Source: Sphingomonas gei (GTDB lineage: Bacteria; Pseudomonadota; Alphaproteobacteria; Sphingomonadales; Sphingomonadaceae). Taken from it: a stretch of DNA of 64,000 bases. Below are positions 34,882 to 43,581 of this stretch, in pieces (the stretch's first letter is position 1; every line of letters starts with the position of its first letter). Position numbers and translations under genes: made by a program. A model generated the notes under the pieces. That model did not search any database and was not told the origin of the DNA. It saw only the letters and a list, made by a program, of their open reading frames with translations. The stretch is taken from assembly GCF_004792685.1 (NCBI RefSeq), contig NZ_SRXT01000002.1:310001-374000 (forward strand). The letters run 5' to 3'.

Positions 34882-35805
34882 TCATTCCTCGAGCTCGGCG
34901 AGCTGCTTGGGCGGGTGCAGGCGCAGCCGGGTGACCTTGCGCGAATCGCCCTCGGTCACTTCGAGCACCCAGCCGCTGGGATGGGCAAGGCATTCGCCCG
35001 GCGCGGGGACATGCCCGGCCAGCACGAAGGCCAGCCCGCCGAGCGTGTCGATATCCTCCTCGACTTCGCCGAGCCGCGGGTCGACGGTTTCGGCGACATC
35101 CTCGAGTTCGGCGCGGGCATCGGCATCCCAGCCGCCGCCGTCGATCGGGATGAGCAGAACCGTCGGCGCGTCGTCATGCTCGTCTTCGATCTCGCCGACG
35201 ATTTCCTCGATCAGATCCTCGATCGTGATCAGCCCCTCGGTCCCCGAATATTCGTCGACGACGATCGCGAGATGGGTGCGGTTGGCGCGCATCTGCGCGA
35301 GCAGGTCGAGCACTCCCATCGATTGGGGGACATAGACCGGCTGGCGGATCAGCCCAGCGATGCTCGGTGGGTGCGGTGCGCCGGTGGCGAGGATCGCGAA
35401 CACGTCCTTGACATGGACCATCCCGATGACGGTATCCAGCTCGTCGCGATAGACCGGCAGGCGGCTGTGCCCTGCCTCGGCGAACAACTGGACGAGATCG
35501 GAAAAGCTGGTCGCCTCCTCGACCGCGACGATGTCCGCGCGCGGCACGCCGACATCGCCGGCATCGCGCTCGCCGAAGTGCAGCAGGTTCTTGAGCATCT
35601 GGCGCTCGATCGGCGCGAGATCACCGGCGGGCGACTTGCCGCCTTCCTCCTCATGCTCGTCGATCGCCTCCTCGATGCGGTCGCGCAGCGTCTCTTCCTG
35701 GTCGTCGCCGAACAGCAAGGTGCGGATCGCCCGCCATATGCCGCCGCTTTCGGAAGGGGTCTCGTTGGTGCCGGCATTATGTCCGGTACTGGGGCCCTCG
35801 GGCAT
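34882..35805 (-). CDS. corC: CorC/HlyC-type CBS-domain protein
   Basis: 307 residues. A charged N-terminus is followed by two CBS domains (about 85-210; GHSRLPVYRDELDTVIGMVH and IVVDEYSGTEGLITIEDLIE) and a C-terminal CorC_HlyC domain (RLGEVEEDIDTLGGLAFVLA). There is no membrane part, so it is the cytosolic CorC type, associated with magnesium and cobalt homeostasis. The order ybeY-corC is standard in Proteobacteria. Confidence 0.92.
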   Translation of the reverse strand: MPEGPSTGHNAGTNETPSESGGIWRAIRTLLFGDDQEETLRDRIEEAIDEHEEEGGKSPAGDLAPIERQMLKNLLHFGERDAGDVGVPRADIVAVEEATSFSDLVQLFAEAGHSRLPVYRDELDTVIGMVHVKDVFAILATGAPHPPSIAGLIRQPVYVPQSMGVLDLLAQMRANRTHLAIVVDEYSGTEGLITIEDLIEEIVGEIEDEHDDAPTVLLIPIDGGGWDADARAELEDVAETVDPRLGEVEEDIDTLGGLAFVLAGHVPAPGECLAHPSGWVLEVTEGDSRKVTRLRLHPPKQLAELEE

Positions 35806-35813
35806 GTTCGTGT

Positions 35814-36323
35814 TCAGTCCTCGCGCACGGAATACGGATCGTGCAGGCCGAGACTGGCGAGCGCGGCGCGCTCCATGTCTTCCATCCCCTCGGCCGCAGC
35901 GTCCTCTATATGGTCATAGCCTAGCAGATGGAGCACGCCGTGGACAATCAGGTGCGCGGCATGATCCTCGACGCTGACTCCGCGCTCCGCGGCCTCGGCC
36001 GCGCAGATGCCGTGCGCGAGGACGATGTCGCCGAGGATGACTTCGCCATCGTCGCTGTTCTGGGCGACGGCTTCGAGCAGATCGGGCTGGACCATCGGGA
36101 AGGACAATACGTTGGTCGGCTTGTCCTTCTGGCGATATTGGCGGTTGAGCGTCCGGACCTCGTCGTCGCTGGTCAGGCGCACGGCGATCTCGATGACGCT
36201 CGGCCAGTCGCGCCACTCGCCATAAGGCGACTGGGCGATCGCCGCATCGGCGGCGCGCGTGGCGAGCGCTTCCCAATCGTGCTCCGGCCAGGGTTCTTCG
36301 CGGAGGGCTGCGACGTCAAGCAT
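35814..36323 (-). CDS. ybeY: Endoribonuclease YbeY (rRNA maturation)
   Basis: 169 residues from ATG 36323, where GAGG gives a 6-nt spacing; ATG 36335 lacks a site. The zinc-binding signature HGVLHLLGYDH (HxxxHxxxxxH) is intact, and NRQYRQKDKPTNVLSFP is the family's substrate-groove motif. It trims the 16S rRNA 3' end and takes part in ribosome quality control. It overlaps the phoH 3' end by 8 bp, and corC follows after 8 bp. Confidence 0.95.
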   Translation of the reverse strand: MLDVAALREEPWPEHDWEALATRAADAAIAQSPYGEWRDWPSVIEIAVRLTSDDEVRTLNRQYRQKDKPTNVLSFPMVQPDLLEAVAQNSDDGEVILGDIVLAHGICAAEAAERGVSVEDHAAHLIVHGVLHLLGYDHIEDAAAEGMEDMERAALASLGLHDPYSVRED

Positions 36324-37329
36324 CGGGTCCCTCATACGCCATGACGATCCGACCGACGATCGGGTGCCGCACCACGTCCGCCGCGGTGAACCACGAGAAG
36401 GAAATTCCCTCGACTCCCTCGAGCCGGCGGACTGCGTCGTTCAGCCCCGAGGCGGGCGGGCCGCCGGGCAGGTCGACCTGGTTGGGATCGCCGCAGATCA
36501 CCATCCGGCTGTTGGCACCGAATCGCGTCAGAAACATCTTCATCTGCGCCGGCGTGGTGTTCTGCGCCTCGTCGAGGATGACGAAGGCATCGGCCAGCGT
36601 GCGCCCGCGCATGAACGCGATCGGTGCGATTTCGATCTCGCCGCTGGCGATCCGCCGCTCGACCTGCTCGGCAGGCAGGCAATCGTAGAGCGCGTCGTAG
36701 ATCGGGCGGAGATAGGGATCGACCTTCTCCTTCATGTCGCCGGGCAGGAAGCCGAGCCGCTCGCCCGCCTCGACCGCGGGACGCGACAGGATCAGCCGCT
36801 GAACGCTGCCGGTGATCAGCTGCGCGACTGCCTGGGCGACGGCGAGATAGGTCTTGCCGGTGCCTGCTGGTCCAAGCGCGAAGATCATGTCGTTCGACAT
36901 CAGTTCGCGCATGTAATGCGTCTGCGCCACCGAGCGCGGCACGATCGTCTTCTTGCGCGTGCGGATCATGATCGGCGGGGCGCCGCCGCCGCTGCCGGCG
37001 GGGACCTCGGCCTTGACGATATCGGTGAACATCGGCTCGCTCGACATCGCGATCACCGCGTCGATCAGCCCGGTATCGATATCCTCGCCGCGGATCACCC
37101 GGCTGTGGAGCTCCTGGAGCACTTCGCGGGCATGCGCGACCGCTTCGGCCGAGCCTTCGATCACCACGCGCTGGCCGCGGGCGTGGATATAGACGCCCAG
37201 CCGCTCCTCGAGCGCGAGGATGTTGCTGTCATATTCGCCGAAGAGCTGCGGGAGAAGCTGGGGCTTGTCGAAATTGACTTCGGTGCGCGAGCGCTCCCCG
37301 GACTGGGCTTGGACAGGCTTGCGGCTCAT
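36316..37329 (-). CDS. phoH: PhoH family protein (PhoH/Ybez ATPase)
   Basis: 337 residues from ATG 37329, with AAAGGA 5 nt upstream. The P-loop FALGPAGTGKTYLAVAQA, Walker B VILDEAQNTTPAQMKMFLTR and CGDPNQVDLP are intact. Before them lies a KH-like region (LGVYIHARGQRVVIEGSAEA). PhoH proteins are RNA-associated ATPases that work with YbeY. The ybeY overlap supports co-translation. Longer in-frame starts upstream lie in non-coding sequence. Confidence 0.95.
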   Translation of the reverse strand: MSRKPVQAQSGERSRTEVNFDKPQLLPQLFGEYDSNILALEERLGVYIHARGQRVVIEGSAEAVAHAREVLQELHSRVIRGEDIDTGLIDAVIAMSSEPMFTDIVKAEVPAGSGGGAPPIMIRTRKKTIVPRSVAQTHYMRELMSNDMIFALGPAGTGKTYLAVAQAVAQLITGSVQRLILSRPAVEAGERLGFLPGDMKEKVDPYLRPIYDALYDCLPAEQVERRIASGEIEIAPIAFMRGRTLADAFVILDEAQNTTPAQMKMFLTRFGANSRMVICGDPNQVDLPGGPPASGLNDAVRRLEGVEGISFSWFTAADVVRHPIVGRIVMAYEGPDA

Positions 37330-37606
37330 GCGGTCCTTTCGGGATTCGGGCAGGCGAAGCGGTCGCCACCAAAGGGGAGACATTGACAGCGCGTGGAAAA
37401 TGCGCGGCCTGAACAGGGGAAACCGGGGCGAGTGCGAGTGGTTCCGTGGCGCATAAGTCGGCTGTGACGATGGCAGATGCGGCGGAGCTAGGACAGGGGG
37501 ATTCGCGCCGGCGGCGCGCATTTCGGCCGCCATGTGGCACCGCGAAGCATCAAGTTAACCTTTCACTGCCACCCTCGCCGGCGTTGCACAGGCTGGGGGA
37601 TCGGCT

Positions 37607-38581
37607 GTGGGGGATATTTCGCGAACCGCATTATGGGCCGGCGTGCTCGCTTCGGCGGCATCGTTGTCGGCCGTCCTGGCGCTGCTCGGGCTGCGTATCG
37701 ACCTGTCGCATGCCGTGCTGCAGGTGTCGCTGGCCCTGACGGGCATCGGCGCGGCGTTGATTCGCCCCCGGCTGCGCAATACGCGCGAGACGCGGCTGGC
37801 AGACCTCGCCGAATGCTGGGGGCTGCTGACGCTGATCAGCACGATCGGCGCGCTGACGAGCTACGTCGTGATGCTCCGCACTGTCGGCTATGCCGATCCC
37901 TGGCTGGCAGCGGTGGATCGCGGGCTGGGCTTCGATTGGGTCGGGGCGTACCGCTATATCGCCGAGCGCCCGCTGCTCGCGCGGCTGAGCGAGCTCATCT
38001 ATCTGAGCATCTTCGCGTCGCCGATCCTCCTGTTGTCGGGGCTCGCACTTGCCGGCCGGGCCGATCGGGCGCGCGGCTTCATCGCGGCGTTCGGGCTCTC
38101 GCTGGCATTCACCTTGCTCGTCTTCCCTTTCTTTCCCGCGCGATCGGCACTCGCTTATCATCTCGGGACCAACGTGGCCTACATGCCCGCCACCGGAATA
38201 AGCCACCTCGCCGCCAGCGACGCGCTGCGTTCGGGAGCCTTGCGGGTGCTCGACATCGGCGCGCTTTCCGGGATGATCACCTTCCCGAGCTTCCACGCGG
38301 CGGCGGCGGTGCTGTTCATCTGGGCGGCGTGGCCGCTCGCGCGGCTGCGGCTGCCGTTGCTGGCACTGAACCTGGCGATGCTGGTCGTGACGCCAGTGCA
38401 GGGCACGCACTTCCTGATCGACGTGATCGCCGGGGTCGCAGTCGCCTCAGCCGCGCTTGGCCTGCTCTATCTGCGGGCCGGCCGGCCGCGGAGGGCGGCG
38501 CTCGTCAGCCGGCCCCTGCGGCGGCCGCCTGATCAGGCGGCGATCTTCACGCGCTCCACGCCGGTCAGCGAATTGGCATAG
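37607..38581 (+). CDS. PAP2-superfamily membrane protein (Aur1/inositolphosphotransferase-like)
   Basis: 324 residues from GTG 37607, with GGGGGA 7 nt before. There are about six to eight hydrophobic segments. The PAP2_3-type active-site blocks are present: FFPARSALAYH, FPSFHAAAAVLF (His) and GTHFLIDVIAG (His and Asp). Members remove or transfer phosphate or phospho-headgroups of lipids; the Aur1/Ipt1 branch makes inositol phosphoceramide. Sphingolipids are a hallmark of sphingomonads, so a sphingolipid head-group role is attractive but unproven. Its 3' end overlaps the convergent miaB gene by 49 bp. Confidence 0.8.
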   Translation: MGDISRTALWAGVLASAASLSAVLALLGLRIDLSHAVLQVSLALTGIGAALIRPRLRNTRETRLADLAECWGLLTLISTIGALTSYVVMLRTVGYADPWLAAVDRGLGFDWVGAYRYIAERPLLARLSELIYLSIFASPILLLSGLALAGRADRARGFIAAFGLSLAFTLLVFPFFPARSALAYHLGTNVAYMPATGISHLAASDALRSGALRVLDIGALSGMITFPSFHAAAAVLFIWAAWPLARLRLPLLALNLAMLVVTPVQGTHFLIDVIAGVAVASAALGLLYLRAGRPRRAALVSRPLRRPPDQAAIFTRSTPVSELA

Positions 38582-39852
38582 CCGGCGCGGATCTCGACCT
38601 GGATCATGTCGCCGATCGCGGCATCGGTCTCGAGATAGACCGATTGGAGCCAGGGCGACTTGCCGAGCATCTGGCCGGCAAACTTGCCGCGCCGCTCGAC
38701 CAGCACATGGCAGGTCTGGCCGATCGTCGCGCGGTTGAACGCTTCCTGATCGCGGTTGAGATGCGCCTGGAGCCGCTGGAGCCGCTCGTCCATCGCTTCG
38801 GCCGATACGAAGCCGTCGACCATCTCGGCAGCAGGCGTGCCGGGGCGCGGGCTGTATTTGAAGCTGAAGCATTGCGCATAGCCGACGGCATCGACCAGGC
38901 TCAGCGTTTCTTCGAACTCGGCATCGGTCTCGCCGGGAAAGCCGACGATGAAGTCGCCCGAGAGCGCGATGTCGGGCCGGGCGGCGCGGACGCGATCGAG
39001 GATGCGCAAATAGGAGTCGCGGCTGTGGCTGCGATTCATCGCCTTGAGCACGCGGTCGCTGCCTGCCTGCACCGGCAGATGGAGGAAGGGCATCAGTTTC
39101 TCGACTTCGGCATGCGCGCGGATCAGCCCTTCGCGCATGTCGTTGGGGTGGCTGGTGGTGTAGCGGATGCGGTGCAGCCCCTCGACTCGGTCGAGCGCGC
39201 GGATCAGGCCGTGGAGGCCGCGGCCTTCGGCATCGTCCCACGCATTGACGTTCTGGCCGAGCAGAATGATCTCGCGCGCGCCTGCATCGACCAAAGCCTT
39301 GGCCTCGTCGACGATCGCATCGAACGGGCGGCTGATCTCGGCGCCGCGGGTATAGGGCACGACGCAATAAGTGCAGAATTTGTCGCAGCCTTCCTGCACG
39401 GTGAGGAAGGCCGACGGGCTGACTTTGCGGCGCGCCGGCAATGCCCCGAACTTGGCAGTGGCGGGCATGTCGGTATCGACCGCGGCAGTGCCTGCGGCGG
39501 CCTGTGCGACCAGTCCGGGCAGATTGTGATAGGCCTGTGGGCCGACCACGACATCGACCTTGGCGCGGGCGACGATGTCAGCGCCCTCGGCCTGCGCGAC
39601 GCAGCCGGCGACGGCGATCATCGGGTCGTTGCCGTGCTTCCTTAGTCGGCCGATGTCCGAATAGACCTTCTCGGTCGCGCGCTCGCGGATGTGACAGGTA
39701 TTGAGCACCACGAGATCGGCGGCATTGGCGTCGTCGATCGGCGTCATGCCCTGCGCGGCCATCAGCTCGCCCATGCGCTCGCCGTCATAGACGTTCATCT
39801 GGCAGCCGAACGACTTGACGTGGAAGGTCTTGGGATTTCTTGGGGCGCTCAT
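38533..39852 (-). CDS. miaB: tRNA-2-methylthio-N6-dimethylallyladenosine synthase
   Basis: 439 residues. The N-terminal UPF0004 domain has KSFGCQMNVYD, VLNTCHIRE and VAGCVAQ, with three cluster cysteines. The radical-SAM core has CDKFCTYCVVPYTRG (CxxxCxxC). The C-terminal TRAM domain runs from about 375 to the end. It adds methylthio at C2 of i6A37 in tRNAs. The PAP2 gene separates it from phoH, which usually follows directly. Confidence 0.96.
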   Translation of the reverse strand: MSAPRNPKTFHVKSFGCQMNVYDGERMGELMAAQGMTPIDDANAADLVVLNTCHIRERATEKVYSDIGRLRKHGNDPMIAVAGCVAQAEGADIVARAKVDVVVGPQAYHNLPGLVAQAAAGTAAVDTDMPATAKFGALPARRKVSPSAFLTVQEGCDKFCTYCVVPYTRGAEISRPFDAIVDEAKALVDAGAREIILLGQNVNAWDDAEGRGLHGLIRALDRVEGLHRIRYTTSHPNDMREGLIRAHAEVEKLMPFLHLPVQAGSDRVLKAMNRSHSRDSYLRILDRVRAARPDIALSGDFIVGFPGETDAEFEETLSLVDAVGYAQCFSFKYSPRPGTPAAEMVDGFVSAEAMDERLQRLQAHLNRDQEAFNRATIGQTCHVLVERRGKFAGQMLGKSPWLQSVYLETDAAIGDMIQVEIRAGYANSLTGVERVKIAA

Positions 39853-39872
39853 CGCCGCGCCTGTACACCAGC

Positions 39873-39953
39873 CGTCACCCTGACGAAAGCCGGGGCCCAG
39901 AGCCACATGCGCATCGCTCGAACCTTGGATCCCGGCTTTTGCCGGGATGACGG
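39873..39953. repeat. Facing pair of REP-like inverted repeats
   Basis: A left unit beginning CGTCACCCTGACGAAAGCCG (39873-39892) is diverged, while the right unit (ATCCCGGCTTTTGCCGGGAT then GACGG, ending 39953) is close to the consensus seen elsewhere. The pair lies between plsC and miaB. Confidence 0.82.
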
Positions 39954-40811
39954 TCAGGATTGGGAGGAGGAAACCGCGGGTTTGTACCCGATCGCTTCCT
40001 CGGCGAACCGGAACGGCCGCAGCGGATGCCCCAGCGCATCCACCAGCGCCGCCTCCAGCCGCCGCCGGCCCTCCGCCGCGATCGCCTTGCGGCCGGGGAA
40101 GTCCGCGGGAAGGAACGGTTCGAGGAAATGCACCCGCAGCTCGAAGCTGCCCTTGCGCGCCAGTATGCGGCGGGCATTGTCGACTCCGCGTTCCTGGCCG
40201 ATCCAGGCGATCTCCTCGCCGGCTTGGCCGTAATCGAGCAGCACCGGCTGGACCATCACCCCTGGCGGCGGCGGTTCGAGCACGCGCAGCATCGGCGTCT
40301 TGAACGGCAGCAGCGACTGGCCGTCGGTGGTGGTGCCTTCGGGGAAGATCGTGATCGCCCAATTGTCGGCCAGCGCGTCGCGCAACTGGTTGATCTGGTC
40401 GGCGACGCCGAGCCGGTTCTCGCGCTTGACGTAGACCGTGCGGTTCATGCCCGCGAGCCAGCCGACCACCGGCGCGGTGCCGATCTCTGCCTTGGCGACG
40501 AACGCCGTGCCGCTGGCGCCGCCCGATGCGAGGATGTCGATCCAGCTGAGATGGTTCGAAAGGTAGAACACGTCGCGGCGCAGCGGCGTGCCGACCTTGA
40601 CGACGCGCGCGCCGGCGATGCGCGCGGCGCGGCCGAGGAACCAGCGCGGCCAGGGCGAGGACAGCCGCAGCAGGCGCCAGAGATAGTGCATCGGGACGTG
40701 AGTCAGCACCGCGAGCAGCAGCAGCGCGATACGGCGCCACATCCTCGCTTGTTCCCACGCCGTCAGTCGGGGGGCCACCCCCGCGGCGGCCTGGGCACGC
40801 CGCTGGTCCAC
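39954..40811 (-). CDS. plsC: 1-acyl-sn-glycerol-3-phosphate acyltransferase family protein
   Basis: 285 residues from GTG 40811; ATG at residue 24 is an alternative. After one membrane segment (IALLLLAVLTHVPMHYLW), the acyltransferase blocks are seen: NHLSWIDIL (HxxxxD), NRTVYVKRE (block II), FPEGTTTDGQSLLPFK (block III, FPEGT) and VQPVLLDY (block IV). It would acylate lysophosphatidic acid at the inner membrane in phospholipid synthesis. It starts 3 bp after the fur stop. Confidence 0.9.
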   Translation of the reverse strand: MDQRRAQAAAGVAPRLTAWEQARMWRRIALLLLAVLTHVPMHYLWRLLRLSSPWPRWFLGRAARIAGARVVKVGTPLRRDVFYLSNHLSWIDILASGGASGTAFVAKAEIGTAPVVGWLAGMNRTVYVKRENRLGVADQINQLRDALADNWAITIFPEGTTTDGQSLLPFKTPMLRVLEPPPPGVMVQPVLLDYGQAGEEIAWIGQERGVDNARRILARKGSFELRVHFLEPFLPADFPGRKAIAAEGRRRLEAALVDALGHPLRPFRFAEEAIGYKPAVSSSQS

Positions 40812-40813
40812 GA

Positions 40814-41236
40814 TCAGATCTTCCGGTCGAGCGCGACGCCGTAGAGTTCCATGCGGTGATCGACGAGGCGGAAGCCGAGCCGCTCGGCGATCTGCTTCTG
40901 AAGCAGTTCCAGCTCGGGATCGACGAACTCGATCACCTTGCCCGATTCGACATCGATCAGATGGTCGTGATGCGCTTCGGGCGCAGGTTCGTAGCGGGCG
41001 CGGCCGTCGCCGAAATCGTGGCGGTCGAGAATGCCCGCCTCTTCGAACAGCCGGACGGTGCGATAGACCGTGGCGATCGAGATGCCCGGATCGATCGCCG
41101 AGGCACGCTCATAGACCTTCTCGACGTCGGGATGATCCTCGGCGTCGGAGAGGACACGCGCAATTACCTTGCGCTGTTCGGTGATGCGCAGCCCCTTGTC
41201 GTGGCAGAGCTGTTCGAGATCGATTTTGCGCGGCAT
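40814..41236 (-). CDS. fur: Fur family transcriptional regulator
   Basis: 140 residues. The N-terminal winged helix has RITEQRKVIARVLSDAEDHP and ISIATVYRTVRLFEEAGIL. The dimerisation domain has the HHDHLIDVESGKVIEF metal site and, further on, E and H residues near the end. The C-terminal CxxC zinc motif of some Fur proteins is absent, as is usual in alphaproteobacteria. It senses iron or possibly manganese. No AT-rich Fur box is obvious in its own short upstream gap. Confidence 0.9.
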   Translation of the reverse strand: MPRKIDLEQLCHDKGLRITEQRKVIARVLSDAEDHPDVEKVYERASAIDPGISIATVYRTVRLFEEAGILDRHDFGDGRARYEPAPEAHHDHLIDVESGKVIEFVDPELELLQKQIAERLGFRLVDHRMELYGVALDRKI

Positions 41237-41284
41237 GGCGCCGATGTAATGGCAATGCGCGCCAGGGGGAAGAGGCAGCAGAAA

Positions 41285-41312
41285 GCCGGCCGAAGCGATT
41301 GCTCCGGCCGGC
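41285..41312 (-). terminator. Terminator hairpin downstream of mucR
   Basis: On the minus strand GCCGGCCGGAGC, a 4-nt loop and GCTTCGGCCGGC form a 12-bp stem with one G-U pair, followed by TTTCTG. It lies 29 bp past the mucR stop and separates it from fur. Confidence 0.7.
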
Positions 41313-41341
41313 GTGCGATCTCACTGCCCTGCGGCGAGACT

Positions 41342-41755
41342 TTAGCGCTTGCGGCGCTTGGTGCCGAGACCGATCTTCTTCGCGAGCGTGCGGCGCTGCT
41401 CGGCATAGTTGGGCGCGACCATCGGATAGTCGACGGGAAGATTCCACTTCGCGCGATACTGTTCCGGGGTCATCTGATAGTGCGTCATCAAGTGGCGCTT
41501 CAGCATCTTCAGCTTCTTGCCGTCTTCGAGGCAGACAATGAAGTCCGGCTTCACCGAAGAACGGATCGAAACCGCAGGTTCCTGCTTTACTTCCGGCTCG
41601 GCAACAACGCGACCAAGGCCAGTCAAGGCGCCATGTACGTTCTGGATAAGAACTGGAATATCGGAAACAGCAACGCTATTGTTGCTCACATGTGCGGCAA
41701 CAATATCCGCAGTAAGTGTAATTAGTGTTTCCTGAATGTCAGCTGAACCGTCCAT
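41342..41755 (-). CDS. MucR family transcriptional regulator
   Basis: 137 residues. The Ros/MucR zinc-finger region is seen in [20 protein letters not shown] followed by [16 protein letters not shown]; Cys, Asp and two His match the prokaryotic finger. The C-terminal tail is basic ([12 protein letters not shown]). MucR proteins act like H-NS, silencing genes with AT-rich promoters and controlling exopolysaccharide, motility and cell-cycle genes. The 108-bp upstream gap has AT-rich sequence (TAATAT on its strand), suitable for autoregulation. Confidence 0.92.
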   Translation of the reverse strand: MDGSADIQETLITLTADIVAAHVSNNSVAVSDIPVLIQNVHGALTGLGRVVAEPEVKQEPAVSIRSSVKPDFIVCLEDGKKLKMLKRHLMTHYQMTPEQYRAKWNLPVDYPMVAPNYAEQRRTLAKKIGLGTKRRKR

Positions 41756-41863
41756 CTATATTTCCTTCGACCCATTAACGGCGACTATAGATGCCACCTG
41801 CGGCGGCCCTATCGGACCATATTAGAACGAAGGCAAGTCGTTAACCTTCAGTTACGAAAAAAA

Positions 41864-42328
41864 TCAGCGAAGCTCGCGCGCATAGGTGTGAGCGTCGAAC
41901 GCCTGCCCCATCTTGCCTCTATAATAGTTCTTTCGCTCGCCGACCTTCTCGAAACCTTCGCGACGGTATAGCCGGACGGCATCGTTGCCCTCGCGAACTT
42001 CGAGATGCAGTTGCACGACTCCGCGTCCTTGCGCTTCGGCAACCACGGCGCGGAGCAGCGCCCCGGCCACCCCCCGTCGGCGCGCAGACGGGCGAGTCGC
42101 GAGCAGCAGCAACTCGGCCTCGTCGGCGATCACCCGGGCGAGTGCGAAGCCCACATCCTGGCCATCGAGGCTGGCGATAACCAGCCACACTCCGGGAAGC
42201 GAAAGCATGCCGAGGCATTGCGCGCCGGTCCACGCCTCGCCGAAGCGCGCGTCGAACGCGTCTTCCATGATGTGGCTGACCTCGACCAGGTCCTGCGTGC
42301 CGCCTTCGCGCAATTCGGTGAGCGTCAT
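41864..42328 (-). CDS. rimI: Ribosomal-protein-alanine N-acetyltransferase-like GNAT enzyme
   Basis: 154 residues. The GNAT fold has acetyl-CoA-binding ATRPSARRRGVAGALLRAVV (motif A, RxxGxA) and EVREGNDAVRLYRREGFEKV (motif B, typical of RimI). It overlaps the upstream tsaB gene by 4 bp, the classic tsaB-rimI arrangement. It would acetylate the N-terminus of ribosomal protein S18 and possibly other proteins. Confidence 0.88.
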   Translation of the reverse strand: MTLTELREGGTQDLVEVSHIMEDAFDARFGEAWTGAQCLGMLSLPGVWLVIASLDGQDVGFALARVIADEAELLLLATRPSARRRGVAGALLRAVVAEAQGRGVVQLHLEVREGNDAVRLYRREGFEKVGERKNYYRGKMGQAFDAHTYARELR

Positions 42329-42957
42329 GCGAGGCCGCGCTCGGCGAGCGTCCTGGCGTCGGGCGCGCGGCCATAGATCGGGCGCGGCGCCAGGCTGGCC
42401 AGTGTAGGGGGAAGCAGCCGCGCGTCTTCGGCGCGGGGAAGCGCCTCGATCAGCGTACGGCCGGGATCCAGCGCGGCGAGATGACGGACGCCGCTGCCGA
42501 TCGCGGGCCGCTGCCCGAGTGCCGCCAGCGCGGCCGCGGGAAGCAGCGATTGTAGCGGACCTACGGGGGCGAGCGGTGATGCGATGAACGACTGCATGAA
42601 GACTTCACCGTGCCCGCCCTCGAGTATCGCGGCAAGTGCGGTGGTTTGCGGAGACGCTGCGAATTGCGAAGCGGCGAGCAAGGCGAGTGACGAATAACCC
42701 TGGACTTCGGCCTCCCAGCCGATCGCGAGGCCGAGCGCCGCGGCGAGCCCGACGCGCACCCCGGTGAAGCTGCCCGGGCCGACATCGACGAGGATGCGCG
42801 GCGCGCGGCCCTGATCGGGCAGCGCCGCGATCATCGGCACCAGCCGCTCGGCATGGCCGCGCCCGACGACCTGGTGCGCACTGGCGATGACTTCGACGCC
42901 GCGCAGCAGCGCCACCGAACAGGCGGCGGTGGCGGTCTCGATGACGAGCGTCAGCAA
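42325..42957 (-). CDS. tsaB: tRNA threonylcarbamoyladenosine biosynthesis protein TsaB
   Basis: 210 residues if translation starts at TTG 42957, which gives the family start LLTLVIETATAACSVALL and follows the stop of the nitroreductase gene. ATG 43032, inside that gene, would add 25 low-complexity residues. ASKHA-fold motifs are visible: VDVGPGSFTGVRVGLAAALG and AAILEGGHGEVFMQ. TsaB partners TsaD and TsaE to make t6A37 in tRNAs. It is coupled to rimI by a 4-bp overlap. The identity is firm, the start less so. Confidence 0.88.
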   Translation of the reverse strand: MLTLVIETATAACSVALLRGVEVIASAHQVVGRGHAERLVPMIAALPDQGRAPRILVDVGPGSFTGVRVGLAAALGLAIGWEAEVQGYSSLALLAASQFAASPQTTALAAILEGGHGEVFMQSFIASPLAPVGPLQSLLPAAALAALGQRPAIGSGVRHLAALDPGRTLIEALPRAEDARLLPPTLASLAPRPIYGRAPDARTLAERGLA

Positions 42958-42961
42958 CGCC

Positions 42962-43555
42962 TCAGACGACGCGGTTGAACTGATCGAACTCGGGGCGGGG
43001 AAGTCGTCCGAAAATGGTGGAGGGGTCGCCATGGCCCAGCGTTGAAATGAAGTTGGATTTCAGATTGGGCTGGTCGCTGAAAAAGGCTTCGTCAACCTTG
43101 GCGTTGTCGAATCCCGACATGGGACCGGTATCGAAGCCCAGTGCGCGCGCCGCGATCAGGAAATAGCCGCCTTGCAGCGTCGAGTTGCGAAAGGCGTGGG
43201 TATGGCGCGCGACATCGTCGGCGAACCAGTTCTTCGCGTCGGGGACGTGCGGGAAAAGCCAGGGAAGCTGCTCGTTGAACGCCAGATCCATCGCGACGAT
43301 CACCGTCGCGGGCGCCTTGCGGATCTTGTCGGGATTGTTGCCGGTGGCGAACTCGGCGAGCTTGTCCTTGCCCTCCTGGCTCAGCACCCAGACGAAGCGC
43401 GCCGCCTGCTGGTTGGCCGAGGTCGGCCCCATCTTGACCAGATCGTAGATGCGGCGGATGTCCGCCTCGGTGACCGGCGTGTCGTCATAGCCGTTATAGC
43501 TGCGTGCGGTACGAAAGATCGTATCCAGCCCCGCATCATCGAGGGGACGGCCCAT
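42962..43555 (-). CDS. Nitroreductase family protein, RutE/malonic-semialdehyde-reductase-like
   Basis: 197 residues. FMN-binding residues are in RTARSYNGYDDTPV and MGPTSANQQAARFV; the middle has the long HTHAFRNSTLQGGYFLIAAR segment, and the end has STLGHGDPSTIFGRLPRPEF. These match the RutE/HadB-like branch that reduces malonic semialdehyde or related carbonyls. No rut genes are near, so the physiological substrate is open. It sits between nfu and tsaB on the same strand. Confidence 0.85.
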   Translation of the reverse strand: MGRPLDDAGLDTIFRTARSYNGYDDTPVTEADIRRIYDLVKMGPTSANQQAARFVWVLSQEGKDKLAEFATGNNPDKIRKAPATVIVAMDLAFNEQLPWLFPHVPDAKNWFADDVARHTHAFRNSTLQGGYFLIAARALGFDTGPMSGFDNAKVDEAFFSDQPNLKSNFISTLGHGDPSTIFGRLPRPEFDQFNRVV

Positions 43556-43581
43556 GTTGCAATCCTTTCGGTAGCGCGCGA

